Source of the DNA: Aphrocallistes beatrix
Lineage: Eukaryota; Porifera; Hexactinellida; Sceptrulophora; Aphrocallistidae
Reading direction: 5' to 3'
Length of the DNA stretch: 64,000 nt
NCBI GenBank assembly: GCA_963281255.1
Contig: OY725490.1
Coordinates: 1,860,001-1,924,000 of the forward strand
Positions 10,429 through 19,419 of this stretch are shown here, piece after piece (position 1 is the first letter of the stretch; each line of letters starts with the position of its first letter). A model generated the notes under the pieces. The model saw only the letters and a program-made list of their open reading frames with translations. It searched no databases and was not told where the DNA came from. A program made the position numbers and the translations under genes.

Positions 10429-11609
10429 TCATATACTTTGACTTGTTTCATAGAAGTCAATTTGTTTGAGAGTGAGAGCAGCTTCTATCCAGGTGTCCAT
10501 GTGTTGTTTATCTCGGGCTTGCATCTCATAAACACGTTCCATTGTGACTATGTTGAAGTTTGATTCGTATTTTCCCTGTCTATTCATTGGCAAAACATCG
10601 AAGAATATAATTTCTGACAGTGGGATTGCCCCTTTTGTCTCGTTGTTCTTCGGGTCTATGTATACTATCTTTCCGTTTTGGTGCTGAAATTGTCGAGGTC
10701 GCCAGACGGATTTAGTCAATCCCACCACTCCCTTCTTCAATAAAATACCTTTGATGTTTCGTTCTGCCTTCAAAATTGAAATTCTCTCAAACCATTCCTT
10801 TTTCTTCTGGGAGAGATGTCCGATTGTCGATTTATTTCTTAGATTTCTCTCGCGCAAACTCGATACTTTAGTCTCGAGTTCTCTGTTACGTTCATTGGTG
10901 GAATTTCTCTCTGGAACACTCTCGATCCATTTCTTCACTTTTTTGTCTGCAGTTTTGGGGTCCAAATTTACAGAAATTGATTGGATATCAGACGCACACC
11001 CGACCAGTTTGTCTTGAGAGAGGACGATGAGGTAGGGGACCTTGGTGATGTCGTAGCTCTGTGAGAGAGTGCTGTGGAGTTTGGAGAATGGTTTGATGGC
11101 TGGACATCTCAGCTTGTGTGTGTTCAGAGCAGTGGTGAAGGCTTCTTCATCTTTGTCGAAGGAGAGATAGAAGAGCTCGACCGTGTCGCCGAACTTGGCC
11201 TTCACTTTGGAGTAGAAGTTGTTCGTGGTGGCGATCAGCTCGGGAGAGAGGTGAGTGAACTCGGCGTTACAGATGATGACGATCAGCTGACAATTCGTTA
11301 GGTTCTCGAAGAAGTTGGGTTCTCTCACAACAATATCTGAGCTGAGTTCCTTCATTTTGTGGACAAGCGAGTTGACGCTGAGGTCCATCACTTCTCCGGA
11401 GTCATCGAGGTCATCTGGCTTAAAGGCATCCAAATCCAAACTCTCTCTGGACCAGGTGCTGATCATGTCATCGTCCTTTGAGCTTCCAGAGCGAATGAAC
11501 TCGAAACTGAGTGAGAGGTAGATGACGGCCTTCAAGACATACTTTTTCTTTGGTTCCAACTGAATGGCGATGTTATGCTCGCTTCCACTGAGATCAGCAT
11601 ACTCGCTCA
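10429..11609 (-). pseudogene. 5'-truncated inverted copy 2 of the NT-C2/thioredoxin-like/PH gene
   Basis: The minus-strand frame is open from 11685 to 10429, but homology to copy 1 starts exactly at SEYADLSGSE (11609), so the first two thirds of the NT-C2 domain are missing. The 26 residues before that are translated transposon DNA (11610-11797). From SEYADL to VGCAS (about 11609 to 10993) it is nearly identical to copy 1. Beyond this the two C-termini diverge strongly, although the thioredoxin-like end, charged helix and PH domain (LLKKGVVGLTKSVWRPRQF ... MDTWIEAA) remain intact. The open frame and intact PH domain suggest recent truncation, or use of an alternative start. I call it a likely pseudogene; an unseen upstream exon cannot be excluded. 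Confidence 0.72.
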
Positions 11610-11797
11610 CGCGGCGTTGAATTTCGCGGAACGTGGCGAGATGCAATATAAAAATATCATACATAGAATAAAAAAAGCGGCACATAATGGGGAAATTTCA
11701 GGTGAAAAACGAGACACTCGTGAAAATTAACTCAATAGAAGAGTGAAAACATCGGGGCATCCGCCAAAAACGGGACATTTGGCAAGTATGGACATGT
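11610..11797. mobile_element. GTCCCGC-type MITE, one end lost at the gene junction
   Basis: The sequence runs from GCGGCGTTGAATTTCGCGG to GGGACATTTGGCAAGTATGG. It matches the family at 18832-18972 and 27393-27609 but lacks the GAGCCATGATAAAAGCGGGA end. That missing end is where the truncated coding copy starts. Confidence 0.7.
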
Positions 11798-12627
11798 CAC
11801 ACAATTACAATCCTCTCTTCGATTGAAACTTGACAAGACAAGGGTGTCATTCTAGTTCAGCTTGAACCTACTGGCTACTGCCAAGCATGGTATTATACAG
11901 CTTCCAGAGATACGCTCCTAATCTAAAAATTCTAAATTTCATACTCCTAAATCGATAAATAACATTATAATATAGTGAAAATTAGGTATTATTCTGGATT
12001 TTCACGCTCCTTAACACTTTGCGGCTTAAAATCATGTGCCTAATGGAGCGTCTCGTGTTCCTTCACAGCCCAAGCAGGATCATTGTGTGCAGTCTTAAGT
12101 TGATGATTACGAGTGCCATCAATCTCTGTGAGTGTACACAAATTGCGAATAAATATATGCAATTCTGCTGAGTTTGATATAAGAAATGGAAGTTTTTCAT
12201 TTTTCCAGTTTGCATCAGATTATCCGTTTAAATTCCATTTACTAATTTATCCTATTTTATTTACAAATATTTCCAATCAAATTGATTACAAAAGTTAAAC
12301 CAAAAAGAATGAGGATATGTTGATTCAACATTTTTACTACTAGTAAACAAGTATTTCAGACAGCTTACTAAACTTTCCTATTCAGACACCACGATTTTGC
12401 AATTATTACAGAAATGCCATGATTTCACAACTAAATCACTCGGGCAATACGTACAGACATTGCTCAATGCTAATGATACAACATTACAATGAACTCTGAT
12501 ATATGGAGATTATACGAGAAGGAAATGTGATATTGTTCAGTATGCAATTAGGTGCATTCGATTCATTATTGTAGGATACTATACACACTTTATAATATTC
12601 CTTACTTCAAGTTCAAGTGTACCAGAA
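11798..12627. other. Intergenic region upstream of NT-C2/PH copy 3
   Basis: About 0.8 kb, AT-rich. A weak TATA-like ACTTTATAAT lies near 12588, shortly before the ATG at 12628. An open frame at 12113-12298 has no coding character. Confidence 0.4.
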
Positions 12628-14346
12628 ATGTTCAAGAAGAAGAGTAGTAAATTTAGCGTTAAGTCCGCATATAAATATTTAGATTTCGAATTTCAAAACG
12701 GGTATAAACCCGAAAACATCAACATTAAATGGTCAAGACATAAGAGGGTCACTGAATCAATGAAATATGGAGAAACGCCTATCTGGAATCAGACAGAAGA
12801 AGGGGATAATGGGTACGTCGCAGGACGCTGTAACTACAAGGACGAGTGCAGTCCCACAATGCTGGTTACATTCCACAAAGGTAAAAAGGAGGGATTTGAG
12901 AGCAAAGTCTATCGCTACACTGTTGAATCAGTGAATGAGTCAGGTCGTGCCACCAAAGTTCTCGCTAACGCTGACATAGACTTGGCCAGTTACGGAGATT
13001 TGAAAGGAAGCACGCATTACTTCGCAATAGACATGAAACCAAAGCAAAAGTTTGTACTGAAAGCCGTGCTGAATGTCCAGGTAGACTTCGAGTTCATCAA
13101 AACAGCCAATGCTAAGGACCCAGACATGGTTAGTACTTGGTCTAAAGAGAGCGAATCTGAGACCATTTCAACGATGGGGATTGATAGCGCATCCACTATT
13201 GGTATGTTCATAGATGAAAACGTATTCTCGTTAGCTCACCAAATCCAAAAGCTCAATGATGACGTCATTAGTCCGGGAGCAGGGAGTGGGGATATCTTCA
13301 AGTACTTACCTAGATGTAGACTCATCATACTTGTCTTCAATGGAAATTGGACGGAGAAATCGACTTCTATTGTTAAAGCACTCAATTCATTCTACAACAA
13401 AGTGAAAATGCATTTCGCAACTTCATTAGAAATCTTCTACGTTTCCCTAGACAAAGATGAACAAGCACTGTTGGAAACCATTCAACAAGCATTTCTAAAA
13501 TGTCCCGCCATTAAGCCATCTTCACAACTCTCAAATCTTATCACAGAGCACTACGGCATAACGAAAGTACCGCACTTGCTCGTTACCTCGGAAGATAAAG
13601 TGGTGGAGGGCCTAAGTGGAGACGATGCTATCCTTGAAAGGTTAATGACGAGTGATGCCAAAAACATGGTTGACAAATGGCTGGAACCTGACAACAAGCA
13701 AACATTCTCAAGAGAAAATTCTTTCTTGAGAATTGAAAGCGTAAGCAAACATGATAAAGCGAGAAAGTCAAAAGAGATGACAACTGAACTTTTGAAAGAA
13801 AAAGAGGCAGTCATTGATACGCTCGAGGCAGACAAGGTTTTACTGTCGTCATCTAATGCTCAACTTGAACTCGAGGTTAGTAAACTTAACGATAAGTTAG
13901 TAAGGCAAACGTCTCTAATCGGGTCGCAAGTTCGCAAGGAAAGGAAGCTGGCATACGAAACGAAGATTCTAGAAGCAGAACGCGACATTCGAGGGACTTT
14001 AATGAAGCGAGGAGTTCGAGGACCTACTGGACGCTTTTGGCGCCCGAGGTTCTTTCAATTTGAAGACAACAAAATTATTTACATTGACCCTAAAACGATG
14101 GAAGCGAAAGGTTTCATAGAAATTTCCCAAATTATCTCCATGCAGAAAATGCCAGTTAACCAGCAAGATAAAAACGGTGCGTCCTTTGCCGTGCATGTCC
14201 CTGGTCGGGTTTTTGAAATACAAGCGAGAGACGTAGTTCATATGCAGACATGGATTGCCGCTGCTGAGTTTTTGAAAGACAATGCTCTACGGGGAGAAGT
14301 CGATACTATTTTGGATGAGCCAATCATAGAGGAGAGTGTTAAATAA
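12628..14346 (+). CDS. NT-C2 / redox-dead nucleoredoxin-like / coiled-coil / PH protein, copy 3
   Basis: 572 residues, intronless, same order of domains as copy 1. The NT-C2 domain is residues 1-155 (INIKWSRHKR, TPIWNQTEE, LVTFHKGKKEGFESK, ADIDLASYGDLKGS, VQVDFEFIK). The thioredoxin-like domain is about residues 222-335 (LIILVFNGNWTEKST, NSFYNKVKMHF, SLDKDEQAL, YGITKVPHLLVTSED). The Trp of WCxxC is kept, but both Cys are gone (WTEKS). A long coiled coil spans about 375-450. The PH domain runs from 455 to about 550 (LMKRGVRGPTGRFWRPRFF to MQTWIAAAEFL). The start MFKKKSSKF matches copies 1 and 4. A central segment (12885-13410) is nearly identical in DNA to copy 4, while both ends have diverged. 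Confidence 0.86.
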   Translation: MFKKKSSKFSVKSAYKYLDFEFQNGYKPENINIKWSRHKRVTESMKYGETPIWNQTEEGDNGYVAGRCNYKDECSPTMLVTFHKGKKEGFESKVYRYTVESVNESGRATKVLANADIDLASYGDLKGSTHYFAIDMKPKQKFVLKAVLNVQVDFEFIKTANAKDPDMVSTWSKESESETISTMGIDSASTIGMFIDENVFSLAHQIQKLNDDVISPGAGSGDIFKYLPRCRLIILVFNGNWTEKSTSIVKALNSFYNKVKMHFATSLEIFYVSLDKDEQALLETIQQAFLKCPAIKPSSQLSNLITEHYGITKVPHLLVTSEDKVVEGLSGDDAILERLMTSDAKNMVDKWLEPDNKQTFSRENSFLRIESVSKHDKARKSKEMTTELLKEKEAVIDTLEADKVLLSSSNAQLELEVSKLNDKLVRQTSLIGSQVRKERKLAYETKILEAERDIRGTLMKRGVRGPTGRFWRPRFFQFEDNKIIYIDPKTMEAKGFIEISQIISMQKMPVNQQDKNGASFAVHVPGRVFEIQARDVVHMQTWIAAAEFLKDNALRGEVDTILDEPIIEESVK

Positions 14347-14480
14347 CTTAATATGCTTGGTGGTTTGCGGAAATTTGTAGCTTGGAATTTCCTTGATTTT
14401 CAAATCTAAGTGATACATATGCATGAATATTTTGAAATAATTTATATTGTATCCCAAGTTCGTATCCCAAAATAAGTTAT

Positions 14481-14486
14481 AATAAA
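14481..14486 (+). terminator. AATAAA polyadenylation signal of copy 3
   Basis: AATAAA 135 bp after the stop codon. Confidence 0.5.
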
Positions 14487-14599
14487 AACCAATGTAGTAA
14501 TTCCTACTTTCAATGTCCAAGTGGAAGAATTCAAAATATCAATTATCCCGATTTAGTGAACCCGATTAAGAACTTTCAGAATGAAATGTATGCTAAGCA

Positions 14600-14895
14600 T
14601 GGGTGGTCCCAGGGGGGGAGCATCCGGGAAAATTGCCCCGAGTTTGATTCTGCCGGCCCGGATTTCATTCGACCACCTAAGCCAAACCATAGTAAGGCCC
14701 CCGGGGTTTTCTTTGGCCCCGCCTCGCCCCGGGCTTGGAGATTCCTGTGACCATAGGTGCCGAACCCGGGGGGACTCGAGCCCCCCTGGATTCGAAGATG
14801 TCCCATATACGCAATACAAGATTTAGGGCTGAGCCCCCCTGGAACCCTGAAATTGTCCTTAGATTTCGAAAAGTTCGGCGCCCCTGCCTGTGACC
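14600..14895. repeat. GC-rich dispersed repeat, empty of the hAT MITE
   Basis: Begins GGGTGGTCCCAGGGGGG and contains GAGTTTGATTCTGCCGGCCC, TTCATTCGACCACCTAAGCC and GGCCCCGCCTCGCCCCGG. The same unit recurs at about 44806-45120, 55006-56070 and 63424-63860. In those copies a MITE is inserted at ACCTAAGC. Here ACCTAAGC (14675-14682) is uninterrupted, so this copy preserves the empty site. Open frames in it on both strands are by-products of the high GC. Confidence 0.7.
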
Positions 14896-15137
14896 GTCCC
14901 TGATGCTAAGGAATATTATATTGTACGTAGTTCAACAGTAGATTATATAGGCAGTGTAGAAATATGATATAACAGTACCTGTTTCATCAGCACAATAGTA
15001 TAGGACATAGCATAACTAGGCCCATTTTAGGTGGCACGTGCCCACCATGGTTTAGTGAGCCCACTCAGAGCTACTCAGCCTATAATACAAAAGTATATGG
15101 AATGGTCATTCATATCAGAATCTGGTTGCACTATGCC

Positions 15138-15145
15138 TATAAATA
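15138..15145 (+). promoter_or_regulatory. TATA box of NT-C2/PH copy 4
   Basis: TATAAATA 43 bp before the ATG at 15181. It supports that ATG rather than the in-frame upstream one at 15160, because transcription would start about 15168. Confidence 0.6.
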
Positions 15146-15180
15146 CATAATTGTCCTGATTGCATTATTTCAGTTTTAGA

Positions 15181-16881
15181 ATGTTCAAAAAGAAAAGTAG
15201 TAAATTCAGCATAAAATCTACATACAAATCAGTAGATTTTGAATTCCAAAACTCGTATCAGCCTGAAAACATCAATATTAGATTTTCAAGGCATAGAAGA
15301 GCCACGGACTCACTGAAATATGGAAAAGCACCTATTTGGAATCGGACAGAAGAAGGAGATAATGGTTGTATTGCTGGACATTTCAATTACAAAGAACCAT
15401 GCGGTCCAATAAATGTTGTCACATTCTACAAAGGTAAAAAGGAGGGATTTGAGAGCAAAGTCTACCGCTACACTGTTGAATCAGTGAATGAGTCAGGTCG
15501 TGCTAAGGTCCTCGCTAACGCTGACATAGACTTAGCCAGTTACGGAGATTTGAAAGGAAGTACGCATTACTTCGCAATAGACATGAAACCAAAGCAAAAG
15601 TTTGTTCTGAAAGCCGTGCTGAATGTCCAGGTAGACTTCGAGTTCATCAAAACAGCCAATGCTAAGGACCCAGACATGGTTAGTACTTGGTCTAAAGAGA
15701 GCGAATCTGAGACCATTTCAACGATGGGAATTGATAGCGCATCCACTATTGGCATGTTCATAGATGAAAACGTATTCTCGTTAGCTTACCAAATCCAGAG
15801 TCTTTGTGATGACGTCATTAGTCCGGGAGCAGGGAGTGGGGATATCTTCAAGTACTTACCTAGATGTAGACTCATCATACTTGTCTTCAATGGAAATTGG
15901 ACGGAGAAATCGACTTCTATTGTTAAAGCACTCAATTCATTCTACAACAAAGTGAAAATGCAGTTTGAAACCTCATTGGAAATATTCCATGTTTCCTTAG
16001 ATCAGGATAGACAAGCACTAATGGATGACATTCAGCAGGAGTTCCTAGAATTTCCAGTGATAAAACCATCCTCCAAGCTCTCCAAAGCTATCACAGAACA
16101 TTACGGAGTAACGAAAGTACCTTACTTCCTCGTCACTTCGGAAGATATTGTAGTGGACGGACTAATTGGAGATGAAGCCATTCTTGAAGTGTTAATGTCG
16201 AGCAACCCACAAAAAATGATTGAAAGATGGATGAAAAATTCGAATCTCACTTCATCAATAGACATAAATAGTTCAGATGAGAAAAAACCCAACATGGATG
16301 GAAAAGTCAATACTCAAAAGCAAAATAATGTAATTCCTGAAATTTTAAAGAAAAAAAATTCAACCATTGATGCATTGGAGGAGACAAATGAGCAACTAAA
16401 ATCCTCAATTGCAGAACTCAACCGTGGCAACTCGCAACTTCAAAGCAGATTAGAAAGGCAAACATCTTTATTTAACATAGCGAAGCGTAACGAAACTAAT
16501 CTAACTCTCAAAAACCAGATATTACAAGCTGAGATGGATATCAAAGGAACTTTGATGAAACGAGGGGTCGCAGGACCAACTGGGCGTTTTTGGCGACAGC
16601 GACTTTTTCAATGTGAAGACAACAAAATTATATACTTTGAGCCTTTAAAAATGGAAGCCAAAGGTTTCATAGAAATTTCTGAGATTGTCTCAATCCAGAA
16701 AATGCCAGCTAGCCAACAAGATAAAAATAATGCGTCCTTTACTATCAATATGTCTGGTCGGGTTTTTGAAATGCAAGCGAGAGACGCAGCTCATATGCAG
16801 AAATGGATTGCGGCTGTCAAGTTTTTGAAAGAAAATATTATTCTATGTGAGCCGATCATAGAAGAAGGCGTTGATCAATGA
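15181..16881 (+). CDS. NT-C2 / redox-dead nucleoredoxin-like / coiled-coil / PH protein, copy 4
   Basis: 566 residues from MFKKKSSKF. Domains as in copy 3: NT-C2 (INIRFSRHRR, APIWNRTEE, ADIDLASYGDLKGS), thioredoxin-like fold with FNGNWTEKS in place of the active site and YGVTKVPYFLVTSED around the cis-Pro, a coiled coil (KKKNSTIDALEETNEQLKSS), and a PH domain (LMKRGVAGPTGRFWRQRLF to MQKWIAAVKFL). DNA from 15431 to 15960 is nearly identical to copy 3, which points to recent gene conversion or a recent partial duplication; on both sides the two genes differ at many sites. It lies 0.8 kb after copy 3 in the same orientation, and the repeat at 14600-14895 is in the gap. Confidence 0.86.
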   Translation: MFKKKSSKFSIKSTYKSVDFEFQNSYQPENINIRFSRHRRATDSLKYGKAPIWNRTEEGDNGCIAGHFNYKEPCGPINVVTFYKGKKEGFESKVYRYTVESVNESGRAKVLANADIDLASYGDLKGSTHYFAIDMKPKQKFVLKAVLNVQVDFEFIKTANAKDPDMVSTWSKESESETISTMGIDSASTIGMFIDENVFSLAYQIQSLCDDVISPGAGSGDIFKYLPRCRLIILVFNGNWTEKSTSIVKALNSFYNKVKMQFETSLEIFHVSLDQDRQALMDDIQQEFLEFPVIKPSSKLSKAITEHYGVTKVPYFLVTSEDIVVDGLIGDEAILEVLMSSNPQKMIERWMKNSNLTSSIDINSSDEKKPNMDGKVNTQKQNNVIPEILKKKNSTIDALEETNEQLKSSIAELNRGNSQLQSRLERQTSLFNIAKRNETNLTLKNQILQAEMDIKGTLMKRGVAGPTGRFWRQRLFQCEDNKIIYFEPLKMEAKGFIEISEIVSIQKMPASQQDKNNASFTINMSGRVFEMQARDAAHMQKWIAAVKFLKENIILCEPIIEEGVDQ

Positions 16882-17181
16882 AAATTTATTATAATTTTCC
16901 AATGAATATGGCGAAATATTCAAATTTCAACTCTAGTTTGATAGGAATATTACGTAGTATTACCCTTGACATACTTTTCATAATGTTTGCATTTTATTCC
17001 TTAACAGATTTTGATTATTCTTGACTGTTATATTTATTTTACAATAACGTACTTAACATGTAAAACTGATATGTGATATTCATTTACAGGATAAACCTGA
17101 TAATTTGATTGGTTGTTATTCTTATCCTTAGTCTCGCTAGAGTATAAAAGGCAGAGTTAGGAAGAAAGAGCATAATTAACA

Positions 17182-17994
17182 ATGGATAATTGGAAGTTGC
17201 CTGGGACTAAGGTCCAACTTGGAAACTGGTATGAAGACAACTGCAGGCGCCAAGCCATGGTTGACGAAATCAAGGAGAAAGGCAAATCCGGTGAACTCCA
17301 ATTCCAGCGAGCACAAAAGATAGTCGAACTTGCATTCATTCCTACACCACTGACACCAGATGATAAATACATTAAATCAGGTCAGAAAATATGTTTTTTC
17401 CATTGTCCTTCTCTATCCTGCCTCTCGCTTTCATTTTCATCAAAAAGTTTACCAGAGAAGCAACTTGAATTGCCCATAGCTGCTGCTAGCTCTCATATCA
17501 GTAAATCCTGCTCGGTCAATTCGCTAACAATCGTTCCTTGCGAAAAGGTTGAAGATGAGTTCATAAAGTATGGACAAGATGTCCTATTGGTTCATGAAGG
17601 AGGATTGGTACAAGAAACTCTATTTCTAGACTCACAATCTGGGTTTTTCCCTCCTTCTTACCAGATTTCAGATGTGCAAGGAATATTCTTCTCTCCAAAC
17701 CTTAACAGAATGAGTCGTTGGAAAATACAAACATTCCATCCTGAAGTCCGCAAAGAATTTGAAATATTAGGAGAGCGAATCTGCAATGGGGATAGCGTCC
17801 TATTGACACATGTTGCCACAGGAAAACACATCACTGTTTGGAAGGATAAACCACTGAAATTCACATTTCAAGGTTTCCCCCTCGAAAGTGAGATCACGGT
17901 GGATCGTGTGGTGGATTCACATAAGGTTGAAACTGATCTCCATCAGTTCAGATTAGTCAGTATGACAAAGGAAAATGGAGAGATCCTGCAGTAG
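17182..17994 (+). CDS. CFAP161: CFAP161, ciliary microtubule-associated protein
   Basis: 270 residues, intronless; the human protein is about 300. The N-terminus VQLGNWYEDNCRRQ and ELQFQRAQKI matches the conserved CFAP161 start (GNWNED-type motif). Further family motifs are YIKSGQKICF, EFIKYGQDVLLVHEGG, LFLDSQSG, RWKIQTFHPEVRKEFE, GDSVLLTHVATGKHI and VDSHKVETDLHQFRLVSM. CFAP161 is a microtubule inner protein of motile cilia, so the organism should make motile cilia or flagella. TATAAAAG at 17153 lies only 29 bp before the ATG, so the leader would be extremely short or transcription starts elsewhere; an ATTGG (inverted CCAAT) box lies near 17109. An AATAAA follows at 18104. Confidence 0.9.
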   Translation: MDNWKLPGTKVQLGNWYEDNCRRQAMVDEIKEKGKSGELQFQRAQKIVELAFIPTPLTPDDKYIKSGQKICFFHCPSLSCLSLSFSSKSLPEKQLELPIAAASSHISKSCSVNSLTIVPCEKVEDEFIKYGQDVLLVHEGGLVQETLFLDSQSGFFPPSYQISDVQGIFFSPNLNRMSRWKIQTFHPEVRKEFEILGERICNGDSVLLTHVATGKHITVWKDKPLKFTFQGFPLESEITVDRVVDSHKVETDLHQFRLVSMTKENGEILQ

Positions 17995-18103
17995 CACTCA
18001 TCTCCAATACAACACACAGAATAATGTAAAATGTTCTCTATTAGAGAGATATTCATAGTTAAAAATACTCAACTCGGAAGCATTACTTATGCTTCAAGTC
18101 ATT

Positions 18104-18109
18104 AATAAA
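18104..18109 (+). terminator. AATAAA polyadenylation signal of CFAP161
   Basis: AATAAA 110 bp after the stop codon of CFAP161. Confidence 0.55.
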
Positions 18110-19337
18110 GTTAAGATAGTGCTATACAGCGGTTATCAACAAGTGTTACTGATATGATATGATAAAAACCAGGAGATTTTGAATGTGATTACTTCCCAAA
18201 AATACTTGGAAATTCACTATTGATGATTAATGGTTGTTTACTTACTATGAAGAAATATAAATTTTGATTACTGTACAGGTTTTCATTCATGTTCTTTACT
18301 TATCGACAATTCACACAATGTTCTCAAATATCAACTCTTTACAACTAAATTTGGTAAAAATGTTAATTATTTCGAGAATTTACTGACGTGCAGTCCGATA
18401 GCATAACTTATCATGAGAAGACTACAGTTTTGGAATATTCCAATGAAGTTGTTTACTTGTAATTGAGGAAAGTTATCGTGGGTTGCATTACATAGGACAA
18501 TCAAACTCATGTTCTGTTATCTAGAATGGTTGACAACTATTCTCGAATCAGCTGCAAACCCAACAAAATATTTCGAATATAGAAAGACCATTTTGCTTTC
18601 ACTCCAGCAAGTTTTATAGAGTATGAGAGTGATAGCATTTTATAGTGCTGTAATGCTTAGATGTCGTGATTCCTATGCAATAGAAATGGGTATATACATG
18701 GTTACAGTGGTGTAGACTTGTGTTTTGTGGTTGTTTGCATTAATGTTAAATGACTGACCACGAGAATAATGTGTTAATATTGAATTATGCCTTCATTATA
18801 AATGGCGATGTAATACAGATAAGTGAATTATATACATGCCAACCTGAGCCATGATAAAAGCGGGACTCAGCGTTGAATTTGGCGGGACATGGCGGGACGC
18901 AATAGAAATGTACTATACATAGAATTAAAAAAGCGGGACGTCCCGCCAAAAACGGGACAGTTGGCAAGTATGGAATTAAATGTTAATGAGCGAGTAGGAA
19001 AAAATGAGATGTAGATAACCACCTGAAACGGACCTGAGAAACTTTCTTAATGCTTGCTTGTGTATCTCTATGGAAATGAGCAATCTGAGGGATTCTAATC
19101 GTTTAGAACTTAATTGAAAATGGTTGATTAAGATTATCTTAAATTAAACTCGAATATCTTTTCATTAGATCTCTTCCGTTGGTTAAGTCAACAATGAATC
19201 AATCGTTATCTTTGCATTGATTGTAGTTCAATTAAATTCTCCATCTTAGATAAATTGTAGAATTTATTGCTAACAATTTTGTTACTTTTAAAGTCATTTT
19301 GATTATTAACTCAGACTCAAAACTAATAAGGGTAAAC
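18110..19337. other. Intergenic region between convergent genes, with a MITE
   Basis: About 1.2 kb between the 3' ends of CFAP161 and the PEAK-like gene. Apart from the MITE at 18832-18972 nothing was recognised. Confidence 0.5.
18832..18972. mobile_element. GTCCCGC-type MITE (short complete copy)
   Basis: Starts ATACATGCCAACCTGAGCC and ends GGGACAGTTGGCAAGTATGG; the two ends are inverted repeats (ATAC-TGCCAAC). Internal GCGGGAC motifs are repeated in both orientations. An open frame in it (18785-18967, minus) is transposon sequence. Confidence 0.75.
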
Positions 19338-19343
19338 TTTATT
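19338..19343 (-). terminator. AATAAA polyadenylation signal of the PEAK-like gene
   Basis: TTTATT on the plus strand, that is AATAAA on the minus strand, 77 bp after the stop codon. Confidence 0.5.
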
Positions 19344-19419
19344 CAAATTTATATAAAACATTAATTTTAAGAAAAAAGATGCAAAATTAACAATAAAATA
19401 CAAATATTTACATAAATAT

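Noticed and set aside
14553..14826. Four overlapping frames on both strands
   Set aside because: They fall in a GC-rich dispersed repeat where few stops occur by chance.
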